From Flaviflexus massiliensis (GTDB lineage Bacteria > Actinomycetota > Actinomycetes > Actinomycetales > Actinomycetaceae): 64,000 nt of DNA. Shown piece after piece: positions 33,545-42,265 of this stretch; within the stretch, counting starts at the first letter, position 1; each line of letters opens with the position of its first letter. The translations under genes and the position numbers were made by a program. Under the pieces are notes generated by a model, which saw only the letters and a program-made list of their open reading frames with translations, searched no databases and was not told where the DNA came from. The DNA lies in the NCBI RefSeq assembly GCF_001375495.1, contig NZ_LN831058.1, positions 516,768 through 580,767 on the forward strand. Reading direction: 5' to 3'.

Positions 33545-34545
33545 ATCCGGTACCGCCATCCCACCACCAGCAGCAGGCCAATTCCGGCGGCCGCAAGGAT
33601 CGGCCACTTCCCGGGCGTATCTTGAATCAGCACGACGGGGTCGGCATCGAGCTCACGGGCCTGTCGGCTCTCGATTTCTTCCAGGAGCCGTCCCGCTGCG
33701 GACTCGTCACCTGCCACGAAGTAGTAGCCACCGGCGCCCTCAATGAGTTGCTGCATTTCGTCAGCTTCCCAGTTGTTGGTGCCGTAATAGGTTTCGATGT
33801 ACATGCCGTGCACAACGATGTCTCGTTCGACGGCCAGCCCCATAGCCTCCTCGAAGGAGTACACCTGGGCTTCGGGGAAGGACACTTCGTTGTCGGTGGC
33901 GAGAATGATCGTGCGGGAGCGTTCCTCTTCCGGCTGATCGAACTGGAGGGCACAGTTCGCAACCCCGTCACCTACGAGCGAGGCCCCGCCCGTTGATTCC
34001 AGGAATGTGCCTGCCGTGAAGTCGTAGTATTCATCGGGGTTGGCCGGTGTTTCCGCATATCCGGAGACTTCCAGTGCGTGAGCGCCTTCGAGAAGCTTGT
34101 TTTTCACAAGCTCATAGTCATCGGTTAAGGGGAAGACAACCTGGGAGTTGGAGTTCCAGATGACGAGGGCGACGCGTTCCCCTTGGAACTCGTCAGTCAT
34201 GGCTGCGAGTGCCTCCATAACTTCCACGTCGAATCCGACAACAGATCCGGAAACGTCGAGGCACAGGACGATGTCTCGGCTCGCCAGCTCCTCATCTCGG
34301 GTTTCCACGCTGTGGGGGCGTGCCACGAGCACGGCAGCGGCGATGGCTACGGCAAGGAGGAGGGTGAAGGCGAGGACTGCGGCAATGCGCAATTGCCTGA
34401 TCCTTGCGCGGTACCGGGGCATGAGCCTGCCCGGCATCGTATGCGCCACGTAGACCGCATCATCCGGGCTACGCTTTGTCATCCACCTGATGATGACGAC
34501 AGCGATCAGAAGGAGCGGCAGGAAGAGTGCCCACGGGGTTACCAT
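33541..34545 (-). CDS. von Willebrand factor A domain membrane protein (BatA-like)
   Basis: This 334-residue protein has helices at about 5-22 and 52-75, a vWA domain with a canonical MIDAS DVSGS (about residue 96) and ILATDNEVSF, and a terminal helix (PILAAAGIGLLLVVGW). It pairs with the following vWA protein and overlaps the genes on both sides. The two vWA proteins differ enough to be separate subunits, not a recent duplication. Confidence 0.85.
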   Translation of the reverse strand: MVTPWALFLPLLLIAVVIIRWMTKRSPDDAVYVAHTMPGRLMPRYRARIRQLRIAAVLAFTLLLAVAIAAAVLVARPHSVETRDEELASRDIVLCLDVSGSVVGFDVEVMEALAAMTDEFQGERVALVIWNSNSQVVFPLTDDYELVKNKLLEGAHALEVSGYAETPANPDEYYDFTAGTFLESTGGASLVGDGVANCALQFDQPEEERSRTIILATDNEVSFPEAQVYSFEEAMGLAVERDIVVHGMYIETYYGTNNWEADEMQQLIEGAGGYYFVAGDESAAGRLLEEIESRQARELDADPVVLIQDTPGKWPILAAAGIGLLLVVGWRYRI

Positions 34546-34958
34546 GCTCCAACCACCGCCTTCGCGCGATTCGTCAGCTCATCGATGGTCTGCTCGCTTT
34601 CGGGAGCAAACGAGGGCTCCTCGAGGATAGTGAGCAGGTCGGAGAATCCCCGATAGTGGGTGGCTGCACGGATCTCCGCAACCGACAGTACCTGCATGTT
34701 GATCTGGGAGAGTTCGCTACCAAAGTCGCGCAGAAGCTTGGCAAGTGCGAGCGCAAAGACACGCCCCTCACCGTCGCGGTACTTGTTGCGTAGCGCATCG
34801 ATTTTGCGTTGCCACACACGGACGCGAGGCTGCGGTGTTTTCTTCTTGCGGTCGGTCACCCGCCACGTGATCCACAGGGCCAGAACGACGAGAAGGAGGA
34901 AGGTCCCAACCAGGTAGAAGGCGGAGGTTTCGAAGGGCGGAATCAGGTCCTCAATCAT
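34539..34958 (-). CDS. Small membrane protein of the MoxR operon (DUF4381-like)
   Basis: This 139-residue protein has one helix (about residues 13-32, YLVGTFLLLVVLALWITW) followed by a basic segment and a helical domain (KIDALRNKYRDGEGRVFALALAKLLRDFG). Its size, topology and place between DUF58 and vWA genes match the DUF4381-type component common in these clusters. Function is known only by association. Confidence 0.7.
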   Translation of the reverse strand: MIEDLIPPFETSAFYLVGTFLLLVVLALWITWRVTDRKKKTPQPRVRVWQRKIDALRNKYRDGEGRVFALALAKLLRDFGSELSQINMQVLSVAEIRAATHYRGFSDLLTILEEPSFAPESEQTIDELTNRAKAVVGAW

Positions 34959-35845
34959 GCGCCCCTCCTCAGCATGTCAACGAGTGCGGGGACCACTTCG
35001 TCGGACGAGTTCACGACCGTTTGCTGAGCACCTAGGCCCCACAGGAGCTGATGAGCTTCGTTGATGGTTTGTTGCCGGTACTGGTACAGCATGGCGGCAA
35101 GCTCGGGATCCTCGCGTGCGAAGGCGGGGATGACGACGCCGTCGTTAATGTCGACCATGCGGCCCACGCCCCGTTTCGTCATCGGCATGTCAGCCACCCG
35201 GACGACGAGCAATTCGTGGCGGGACCGCACCTTCTTCAGCGTCTCCATGTCATCCGCCCGCGGCCACGCCTCATCCGTGACGAGAACGATGAGGGTGCGG
35301 AGCCTCGTGAGGGCCAGCACGCGGTCAAGGAGCCCCCGCACATCTGCCGGTCCGGACGCTTCCTCGTAGGCCCTTGCGGCACGGTCGAGAAGGAACTCGA
35401 GATGATCGTAGCCGTGCCTGGCAGGCAGTGCCTGGCTCATGTCCCGGTCACCCCACACGAGTCCGAGACGGTCACCTCTACTCGAGGCGAGGTAAGCGAG
35501 AACATCGGCGGCCCACAGGGCTATCTCGCTCTTGCGTTCCCCCGAGGGTGCTGCCGCCCGCATTTCCACTCCCATGTCCAACACGAGCTGCGTGAACACG
35601 TCAGATTCACGTTCGAAACGGCGGATGATCGGGTGGCCGGCACGGGCCGAGGACTTCCAGTCAATGGAGGCAATGTCGTCACCTGGGCGGTATTCCACCT
35701 GGTCTTCGAAGTCGATGCCATGGCCGGTGAACATGGAGGCATGCTGGCCCTCGGAGTGTCCGACGGCACGTCGAATGGTGGGTAGAGCAAGCCTGGCCCG
35801 CACGAGTGCCATGCGGGAGGAGGGGCTGCGCCGGAGGGAACTCAT
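34955..35845 (-). CDS. DUF58 domain protein
   Basis: This 296-residue protein carries the DUF58 hallmark EYRPGDDIASIDWKSSARAG followed by IRRFERESD (about residues 50-80). A degenerate vWA-like fold follows (LVLDMGVEMRAA; LIVLVTDEAWP). It overlaps the moxR gene (ATGA) and the next gene, so all products are probably made together. Confidence 0.88.
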   Translation of the reverse strand: MSSLRRSPSSRMALVRARLALPTIRRAVGHSEGQHASMFTGHGIDFEDQVEYRPGDDIASIDWKSSARAGHPIIRRFERESDVFTQLVLDMGVEMRAAAPSGERKSEIALWAADVLAYLASSRGDRLGLVWGDRDMSQALPARHGYDHLEFLLDRAARAYEEASGPADVRGLLDRVLALTRLRTLIVLVTDEAWPRADDMETLKKVRSRHELLVVRVADMPMTKRGVGRMVDINDGVVIPAFAREDPELAAMLYQYRQQTINEAHQLLWGLGAQQTVVNSSDEVVPALVDMLRRGA

Positions 35846-36837
35846 GGTGTTGGGACCGCCGCAAACACGTCATCGATGATCTTCTCGGTCGGGATGTCGG
35901 CCGCGAGCGCATCGTAGGTGCGGATAATGCGGTGCCGAAGCACGGCATGACGGAGGGCTTTAATATCGTCAGGAACGACGTAGTTGCGGCCCTGGGTGAG
36001 GGCGAGTGCCTGCCCGACCCTCATGAGCGCCAGGGAGCCACGCGGGGATGCTCCGACTCGGACGTGCCTGCGCAGATCCGCGATCGGGCGGGGGCCGCCA
36101 CCGCGCGTGGTGTTGATGATGGCAACGATGTAGGCCTTGATCGATTCGTCAACGTACACTCGGCCGGCAACATCCTGGAGGAAGAGGACGTCTGCTGTTG
36201 AGACGGGGGCGGCGGTGGAGGTGCCGAAGGCACGCTCCGCCGTTCTTGTCAGAATCTCAACCTCGTCCGACGGATTGGGGTAGGTGAGGATTTCTTTCAG
36301 GAGGAACCTATCCATCTGCGCTTCGGGAAGGACGTAGGTGCCTTCCTCATCGACGGGGTTCTGGGTGGCGAGCACCATGAACGGGTCCGGGAGCTTGTAG
36401 ATGGTGCCGCCGATTGAGGTCTGCCTTTCCTGCATGGCCTCCAGCATCGCCGACTGGGTTTTGGCGGATGAGCGGTTGATCTCGTCGAGCAGCACCATGT
36501 TGGCGTGGACGGGCCCGAGCTGGGTTGAGAACTTGCCGGTCTCGTACGTGTAGATCTGGGTGCCGACAATATCGTTCGGCATGAGGTCGGGAGTGCACTG
36601 GATGCGGGAGAAGGATCCCGAGATCGCATCCGAGAGTGTGACCGCGGCCGTGGTTTTTGCCAGGCCCGGGACGGACTCGAGGAGCACGTGTCCTTTGGCG
36701 AGGAGAGAGACGATGAGTGCCCGGTAGAGGTCTTTCTGGCCTATGACGGTGGCCGCAAAAATGTCGTGCACTCGGCTGAGTGCATCCCGCGCTCTACCCA
36801 TGTCTTCTGCGGCAATCTTGCCGTTTGCTACCTGCAT
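35842..36837 (-). CDS. moxR: MoxR-family AAA+ ATPase
   Basis: This 331-residue AAA+ ATPase has the MoxR-type Walker A ESVPGLAKTT, Walker B MVLLDEINRS, the AMQERQTSIGG insert, sensor 1 LATQNPVDEEGTY and sensor 2 region GASPRGSLALMRVGQA. MoxR ATPases act as maturation chaperones with the adjacent DUF58 and vWA partners. The start is taken at ATG 36837, which has GAGG six bases upstream; an in-frame ATG at 36861 is also possible. It is the first gene of a five- or six-gene minus-strand operon and is divergent from the copper-family gene. Confidence 0.9.
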   Translation of the reverse strand: MQVANGKIAAEDMGRARDALSRVHDIFAATVIGQKDLYRALIVSLLAKGHVLLESVPGLAKTTAAVTLSDAISGSFSRIQCTPDLMPNDIVGTQIYTYETGKFSTQLGPVHANMVLLDEINRSSAKTQSAMLEAMQERQTSIGGTIYKLPDPFMVLATQNPVDEEGTYVLPEAQMDRFLLKEILTYPNPSDEVEILTRTAERAFGTSTAAPVSTADVLFLQDVAGRVYVDESIKAYIVAIINTTRGGGPRPIADLRRHVRVGASPRGSLALMRVGQALALTQGRNYVVPDDIKALRHAVLRHRIIRTYDALAADIPTEKIIDDVFAAVPTP

Positions 36838-36899
36838 GCTGCCCCTCGGCTCTCGTTTCATTCGTGTCTCATTCCATCACGCCCACCCCCAATAGGACA

Positions 36900-36905
36900 T
36901 AACCT
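36900..36905 (+). promoter_or_regulatory. Leaderless -10 element of the CopD-CtaG gene
   Basis: TAACCT, six bases, then GTG 36912. Confidence 0.6.
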
Positions 36906-36911
36906 GGTGGG

Positions 36912-38906
36912 GTGACCACTACCCAGCGCTTGCTCTCTCCTACCAGTATTTCCTGGCCTCTCATCGTCGGTGTTATCGCGACAATCGGCGCAGGCCTGTC
37001 CACGGGCATCTTCGCTGAAGCACTGCTTGCGGACCCGGGAGCAGCAACCAGGTGGGCTCTCCCCATCCTCAACTACGCACGGGACGCGGTCGCCGCGCTG
37101 ACTTTCGGCGGTTTCCTGATCGCCGCCACCGTCTACTCCCCCACCACCCAGGAGCGGCCCCGCCGCAACATCACGTACGACGCTCCGGAATGGGCGGCGA
37201 TTCTCAGGTTTTCTCGCACCGCGGCGGTAATCTGGCCAGTCCTTGAGGTGGCGCTCCTCATCGTCACCTATTCGTCCGTGGCCGGCACTCCCCTGTCGAA
37301 TCCCGATCTTGGTGCCGGGCTGTGGCAGTTCCTGTCCGAACTTGAGCTGGGGCAGATCATGGCCTGGTCCGTGATCTTTGCGGTCGCCACCTCCATCATC
37401 GCCGTCATGACCACCCGACTGGCGGGTGCGGCATGGTCTCTTGCATTCTCGGCTGTCACGATGGTGCCGATCGCGCTCACCGGTCATGCTGCAGGTGCGG
37501 CCTCGCACACTCTTGCCGTGTCCTCGATCTACATTCACCTCCTGGCCATGAGTGCCTGGGCCGGTGGCCTCATTGCCTTCCTCCTGACAGCAGAAAAGAA
37601 CCACCGTCTCACGGTGTACACGGAACGCTATTCGTCGATCGCGGCATGGGCGCTCGGGCTCACGATCTATTCGGGTTTCCTGGCTGCCGTCATTCGCTTC
37701 AATTCCCTATCGGAACTTGTCACCTCAAGCTACGGCAGGCTCCTGCTCGTCAAGATCCTCGCAACCGTTACCCTCGCGCTCCTTGGGCTGGCTCACCGCA
37801 AGCACACGATCGCCAGGCTCTCGACTACCTCCCGGCCCTTCACCAGGATCGCCGCGGGCGAGGTGCTGATCATGGCGGGGGTTATTGGCGTGGCTGCGGC
37901 AATGTCGAATTCCGCTCCCCCGGTTCCGCAGGATCCGGTACCCGATCCCTCACCCACGTTCCTGCTCTCCCAAAACCCCGTTCCGCCCTATCCGGAGACG
38001 ATCAACTACCTCACACAGTGGCGCCTGGAACCGATCCTCGCTCTCGTCGCGGTCCTGGGCATCGTTCAGTATGTTCGGTGGGCGAGGCGCCTGAAGGCAC
38101 GCGGTGACACGTGGTCGGGTTGGCGGACAGCATCCTGGGTTGCGGGCATGGTGCTGCTCTTCTGGATCACAAACGGCGGTCCTACCGTTTACGGTTCGGT
38201 CCTGTTCTCTGCCCACATGTTCATGCACATGATGCTCGCCATGGTGGTGCCGATCTTCCTGGTCATCGGGGCGCCCGTCTCCCTCATGTCCCGTGCGATA
38301 CCCGCACGGACGGACGGGTCGCGGGGCGGCCGAGAAATCCTCCTCGCAGCCGCGCACTCCAAGTACGGTGCATTCTGGGCTCACCCGGTGATCGCCGCCG
38401 TCAACTTCGCGGGCTCCCTCATCCTCTTCTATTTCACGGACCTGTTCACCCTCGCGCTCACGACACACGTGGGACATTTGCTCATGGTCGTGCACTTTAC
38501 GCTCGCCGGTTACATGTTCACCAACGCCCTCATCGGTATCGATCCGGGGCCGACCAGGCCCTCCTATCCGCTGCGGCTCCTCCTCCTATTTGGCACGATG
38601 GCCTTCCACGCATTCTTTGGGATCGCCGTCATTTCCTCCACCTCTGTCCTCGCGAACGAGTTCTTTGGCTGGCTCGGCCTGCCCTGGGGCGTGAATGCTT
38701 TGGCGGACCAGGAGGTTGGTGGCGCCATCACCTGGGGTATCGGCGAGTTCCCGACAGTTGCCCTCGCAATTTCCGTGGCGGTCATGTGGGGCCGGTCCGA
38801 GGATGTGAAGGCACGGCAGGTGGATCGCCGGGCGGACCGGGATGATGATGCTGAGCTCAAGGCCTACAACGAAATGTTGGCAACCAGGGCCCACCGCGAC
38901 AGGTAA
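36912..38906 (+). CDS. CopD-CtaG fusion membrane protein (copper handling / cytochrome oxidase assembly)
   Basis: This 664-residue, about 15-helix protein has two family parts. Residues 1-340 match CopD-type copper resistance proteins (HAAGAASHTLAVSSIYIHLLAM; SSYGRLLLVKILATVTLALL). Residues 365-635 match Caa3-type CtaG cytochrome oxidase assembly factors (FSAHMFMHMMLAMVVPIFLV; HVGHLLMVVHFTLAGYMFTN). The fusion is widespread in actinobacteria and is thought to move or shield copper at the membrane, perhaps for oxidase metallation. The His/Met-rich helices fit metal binding. A leaderless promoter gives GTG 36912. Confidence 0.88.
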   Translation: MTTTQRLLSPTSISWPLIVGVIATIGAGLSTGIFAEALLADPGAATRWALPILNYARDAVAALTFGGFLIAATVYSPTTQERPRRNITYDAPEWAAILRFSRTAAVIWPVLEVALLIVTYSSVAGTPLSNPDLGAGLWQFLSELELGQIMAWSVIFAVATSIIAVMTTRLAGAAWSLAFSAVTMVPIALTGHAAGAASHTLAVSSIYIHLLAMSAWAGGLIAFLLTAEKNHRLTVYTERYSSIAAWALGLTIYSGFLAAVIRFNSLSELVTSSYGRLLLVKILATVTLALLGLAHRKHTIARLSTTSRPFTRIAAGEVLIMAGVIGVAAAMSNSAPPVPQDPVPDPSPTFLLSQNPVPPYPETINYLTQWRLEPILALVAVLGIVQYVRWARRLKARGDTWSGWRTASWVAGMVLLFWITNGGPTVYGSVLFSAHMFMHMMLAMVVPIFLVIGAPVSLMSRAIPARTDGSRGGREILLAAAHSKYGAFWAHPVIAAVNFAGSLILFYFTDLFTLALTTHVGHLLMVVHFTLAGYMFTNALIGIDPGPTRPSYPLRLLLLFGTMAFHAFFGIAVISSTSVLANEFFGWLGLPWGVNALADQEVGGAITWGIGEFPTVALAISVAVMWGRSEDVKARQVDRRADRDDDAELKAYNEMLATRAHRDR

Positions 38907-39019
38907 CCGCCACGGGCGGAGACGTTGAGCAAGTCATTCGCTCCTTCCCCGCCCAATGTCGCGCCATATGCCACTATTGACCTATCCTTGTTCGGGAAGT
39001 TCCGACGATTTGAGTACCT

Positions 39020-39865
39020 ATGAGTGATGTCAATAATCAGCAGCGACCGGGTTTGAGCTCGGGTATTAAAACTGTGCTCATTTTGCTGGGCATCTTTTTG
39101 TCCATCGTCATTTTCCTCATCTGGTCCGGAATCATTCGTGGCGGCACCGACCTTGTCACGAAGGCATCCATCGAAACCAAGACGACGTCCGAGCATACGG
39201 ATGAGCAGACGGATAGCAAGCTGGAAGATCCCCTGGCACAGCCTCGCAACGCCGTCATCACCATCGTTGACGCACCCAAGTGCGAAAGTGCGGAGACCGA
39301 TGCTCGGGCACTATCCGAGTTCGTGACCGTCGCCGAGCAGGAGGGCGGGCTAGCCGACAATGACCAGCAGCTCATCGTCGACACTCTGAATAAGGTTGAT
39401 GAGACCTGCCCGAAGGACTTCACCCTCGATGTCTCGAACCGGATTTCCGGAGCTGGTGCACCCCTCGCTCTTGCCGAAATTTCCCAATCCGCTGACTGGG
39501 TGACGAAGGTGCGTCCCGCACCGAGTGGCGCCCAGGAGCTAACGGACTTCAGCACCGACAACCGCAACATTCACTGCACGATGGAAGAGACGCGGGTTGC
39601 GTGCTCGATCTACGCCTACTCGTTTCCGTCAGCGCCCGACACGTGCGAAACCTACACCCAGACCTACTCGGTGGGTGATGCGACGGATGCTGACGCACTG
39701 TGTGCGTGGCGCGTCCAGTCCGACACCGTGAAGAACGGGGACGGCAAGTACGCAAACAGTAACTTTGCTTGCGAAGTGCGCGGCGGTGGTTCGACGGTGG
39801 AATGCTGGTCGCAGCTATCGGGTCGCGGATTCGAAGTAAACCGGGAAAACGGCCGCACCTTCTAA
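39020..39865 (+). CDS. Single-pass exported protein, unknown function
   Basis: This 281-residue protein has a short cytoplasmic N terminus, one helix (about residues 18-38: TVLILLGIFLSIVIFLIW) and a large outside part. The latter has a Glu/Thr-rich linker, a helical region (about 75-150) and a C-terminal ~90-residue domain with six Cys. That domain begins FSTDNRNIHCTMEETRVACS and contains NFACEVRGGGSTVECW. The paired Cys suggest disulphides outside the cell, in a pattern seen in exported actinobacterial proteins that bind cell-surface ligands; no function is claimed. ATG 39020 follows TTTGAGTACCT with no strong ribosome site. Confidence 0.75.
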   Translation: MSDVNNQQRPGLSSGIKTVLILLGIFLSIVIFLIWSGIIRGGTDLVTKASIETKTTSEHTDEQTDSKLEDPLAQPRNAVITIVDAPKCESAETDARALSEFVTVAEQEGGLADNDQQLIVDTLNKVDETCPKDFTLDVSNRISGAGAPLALAEISQSADWVTKVRPAPSGAQELTDFSTDNRNIHCTMEETRVACSIYAYSFPSAPDTCETYTQTYSVGDATDADALCAWRVQSDTVKNGDGKYANSNFACEVRGGGSTVECWSQLSGRGFEVNRENGRTF

Positions 39866-39903
39866 CCCGATCGAGGTCCCAGAAGGGCCCTGAAAAGCTT
39901 CGA

Positions 39904-39909
39904 GATAAT
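39904..39909 (+). promoter_or_regulatory. Leaderless -10 element of the YwiC-like gene
   Basis: GATAAT (one base from TATAAT), six bases, then ATG 39916. Confidence 0.55.
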
Positions 39910-39915
39910 AGGGGT

Positions 39916-40695
39916 ATGGCTTCTCGAGGTTGGGTCCCGAACTATCACGGTGCTTGGGTAATGATTCTCGTACCACCCTTCGTTGGTACGATCCTGTCCT
40001 CATTCCACCCCGGACACCTCCTCCTGCTTGGCACGTGGTGGACCGGATATTTTGCTTTCTTCTCCACCGGGCAATGGCTACGTTCCAGCAAGAAGCCCCG
40101 CTACCTCAAGCCGGTCCTCGTCTACGGCGCCATCACGGCACTCTTTGGTCTTGCCCTCGCGATCGCCGTCCCACGGCTCCTCATCTGGGTGCCCGTATTC
40201 CTGCCCCTTGTCGTCATCACCATGTGGCAGTCCTCCGTAAGAAAAGACCGGTCTGTTCTCAACAACACGGTCACGGTCCTTGCCGCGGGGCTGCTGACTC
40301 CCGTGGCCTTTCATCTCGCCACCATCCTCGGAACAGTCCCGGCCGACCGGGCGGGAATCGGTGGGTGGGAATGGATGTGGCTCGCCACAGCCTCTCTCAC
40401 CGCCTATTTCCTTGGCACCGCCCTCTACGTGGAAACCAACATCCGTGAACGCGAGAACGAAACCTTTTTCTGGATCTCCGTTGGCTATCACGTGGTGTGC
40501 GCTGCGGGGGTGACGGCACTTGCAACCTCGGGGATCTTTCCCGTCTTGCATGCGATTGTGTGGTGGCTGGTTGCGGCCAGAACGTACGGGGTTGCCACCT
40601 ACTCGGCCAGGATCGGTCAGCGACTGTGCGTCAAAGCCATCGGCATCTGGGAAGTCATCACCACGGCAGCGATCGCGATCTCACTCCTGGTCTAG
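39916..40695 (+). CDS. YwiC-like family membrane protein
   Basis: This 259-residue protein has about seven helices. The N terminus WVPNYHGAWVMILVPPFVG, the LLLGTWWTGYFAFFSTGQWL helix and KPRYLKPVLVYG are the hallmarks of the YwiC-like family, whose function is not known. The start at ATG 39916 is fixed by the promoter; an in-frame reading from 39769 would overlap the preceding gene and is rejected. Confidence 0.82.
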   Translation: MASRGWVPNYHGAWVMILVPPFVGTILSSFHPGHLLLLGTWWTGYFAFFSTGQWLRSSKKPRYLKPVLVYGAITALFGLALAIAVPRLLIWVPVFLPLVVITMWQSSVRKDRSVLNNTVTVLAAGLLTPVAFHLATILGTVPADRAGIGGWEWMWLATASLTAYFLGTALYVETNIRERENETFFWISVGYHVVCAAGVTALATSGIFPVLHAIVWWLVAARTYGVATYSARIGQRLCVKAIGIWEVITTAAIAISLLV

Positions 40696-40769
40696 AAGAA
40701 GACTCGATCGACGTCGAACTTCACGGGAACTAAGAATTCACGTGGTCCAAGGAAGGGTGGCTGTCCTTG

Positions 40770-41846
40770 CTACGACCTTCGCGTGAGTCCGATGTGCTGG
40801 GCGAACTCGGTTGCGGTGGCGATGATCCGATCATTCGCTTCTACGGAACCGATGCTGACACGCACACCATCCCCGGCAAAGGCGCGGACGGTGATGAGGT
40901 GGCGGGCGGCAATCTCGACGAAGGGTTCCGTCTTGGTCATTTCAAACCACACGAAGTTCGCTTCCGACTTCGGAATCGTGAACCCGAGATCGGCCAAGGC
41001 TGTGCTCACCCTGTCGCGTTCGGCAGCAACGAAGTCGCTACGCCGCATGACCTCCTCTACGTCGTGGAGGGCCGCGACCGCGGCGGCTTGACCAAGAGTA
41101 CTGACTCCGAAGGGGGTGCCAACCGAGCGGAGCTTGTCGGCCACCGAGGATTCCGCGAGCGCGTATCCGACCCTTAGCCCAGCAAGCGAGTAGGCCTTGG
41201 AGAAGGTACGGAGGATGATGAGGTTCCCATGCCTGTTGAGGAGTTCAACGGACCGTATCGGGTCGTCGTGGCGCACGAAGTGAATGTAGGCCTCATCGAG
41301 GATGACGGGAATGCGTTCGTCAACAGCATTGAGGAAACCGGCCAGTTGCGTGTGGGTGAGGGCAGTTCCGGTCGGGTTGTTGGGGGAGCAGAGAATGATG
41401 GCCCGGGTCTTGTCCGTGACTGCCTTGGCCATGGCCTCCAGGTCGTGTTCCCCTGCCTGCGTGAGCGGTACTCGAACGGAGGTTCCGCCGGCGAGGTTGA
41501 CCGCGATCGGGTAGGACTCGAAGGAGCGCCATGCGTACACGATTTCACCACCGGGTTCGCATACGGCACCAAGGATTTTTTCGATCATGTTGACCGAGCC
41601 ATTCGAGGTGGCGACCTGATCGATGTTTACTCCCTGGTGGGAGGCGATTTCCTCCCTCATACGGACGGCCATCATGTCCGGGTAAACGTTGAGGGTGCCG
41701 AGATGCTCTTCGAGCACGGCCTTGACCGTGGGGAGTGTCCCGAAGGGCATTTCGTTACTGGCGAGCTTGATGATGTTCGGGTCGGAACCAGCCTTCCCTG
41801 CTACGTAGGCGGGTAGGTTGTCGAGGTCGGAACGAAAGAAGCTCAT
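40770..41846 (-). CDS. pat: HisC/Pat-type aminotransferase (aromatic amino acid or histidinol-phosphate)
   Basis: This 358-residue class-II PLP aminotransferase has the Schiff-base Lys in TFSKAYSLAGLRVGYA (about residue 223), SPNNPTGTAL and the terminal Arg in VRVSIGSVEAND. Several stretches (YPDMMAVRMREE, YAWRSFESYPI, the FSKAY block) resemble the corynebacterial phenylalanine aminotransferase Pat, and no other his gene is nearby, so an aromatic aminotransferase is preferred over a histidine-pathway HisC. The start is ATG 41846 (MSFFRSDL), with CATGAT six bases before it as a possible leaderless promoter. It is divergent from the holin-like gene. Confidence 0.8.
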   Translation of the reverse strand: MSFFRSDLDNLPAYVAGKAGSDPNIIKLASNEMPFGTLPTVKAVLEEHLGTLNVYPDMMAVRMREEIASHQGVNIDQVATSNGSVNMIEKILGAVCEPGGEIVYAWRSFESYPIAVNLAGGTSVRVPLTQAGEHDLEAMAKAVTDKTRAIILCSPNNPTGTALTHTQLAGFLNAVDERIPVILDEAYIHFVRHDDPIRSVELLNRHGNLIILRTFSKAYSLAGLRVGYALAESSVADKLRSVGTPFGVSTLGQAAAVAALHDVEEVMRRSDFVAAERDRVSTALADLGFTIPKSEANFVWFEMTKTEPFVEIAARHLITVRAFAGDGVRVSIGSVEANDRIIATATEFAQHIGLTRRS

Positions 41847-41868
41847 GCCTTCATCATGCCTTGCCACG

Positions 41869-41874
41869 TAGAGT
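41869..41874 (+). promoter_or_regulatory. Leaderless -10 element of the holin-like gene
   Basis: TAGAGT, seven bases, then ATG 41882. Confidence 0.6.
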
Positions 41875-41881
41875 GAATGCC

Positions 41882-42265
41882 ATGAAGTTCATTGTGCGTA
41901 CCATCATCACCGCGCTTGCCCTGTGGCTGACGACCCTGATGCTGCCCGGCATTACCGCCCCGCAGGCGCAGAGCGACGGGCAGCTAGCACTCTACTTCCT
42001 GGGTGCTGGCGCGATCTTCGTTGCCATCTCCGCCATCATTCGCCCCATCCTTGTTGTCCTCTCCATCCCCCTCTACATCCTCACCCTGGGCCTGTGGGCC
42101 CTCGTCGTCAACGCGCTCATCCTCATGTTGTCGAGCTGGCTCGCGAACCAGTTCGGGTGGGGCCTAACGGTTGATGGTTTCTGGTGGGCGGTCGTGGGTG
42201 GTCTCGTTATCGCCATCATTCTCATGATCATCGACTGGTTCTTGCCGAAGGATTTCCGGAAGTAG
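41882..42265 (+). CDS. Phage-holin-4_2-like (four-helix) membrane protein
   Basis: This 127-residue protein has four helices, with the family blocks FIVRTIITALALWLTTLMLPG, SAIIRPILVVLSIPLYILTLG and DGFWWAVVGGLVIAIILMI. The name is historical; such chromosomal proteins (TIGR-type 'mycobacterial 4 TMS') are not prophage genes and their role is unclear. The leaderless promoter fixes ATG 41882. Its TAG stop overlaps the GTG of the next gene. Confidence 0.85.
   Translation: MKFIVRTIITALALWLTTLMLPGITAPQAQSDGQLALYFLGAGAIFVAISAIIRPILVVLSIPLYILTLGLWALVVNALILMLSSWLANQFGWGLTVDGFWWAVVGGLVIAIILMIIDWFLPKDFRK

Noticed and set aside
36858-37604. Long minus-strand open frame inside the CopD-CtaG gene
   Set aside because: It is a shadow frame. 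The plus-strand gene has full membrane-protein content, family motifs and a promoter, while this frame is Arg/Gly-rich and has no family features.
41882-42265. Prophage remnant suggested by the holin-like protein
   Set aside because: Such four-helix proteins are common chromosomal genes, and no integrase, terminase, capsid or lysin gene is near.
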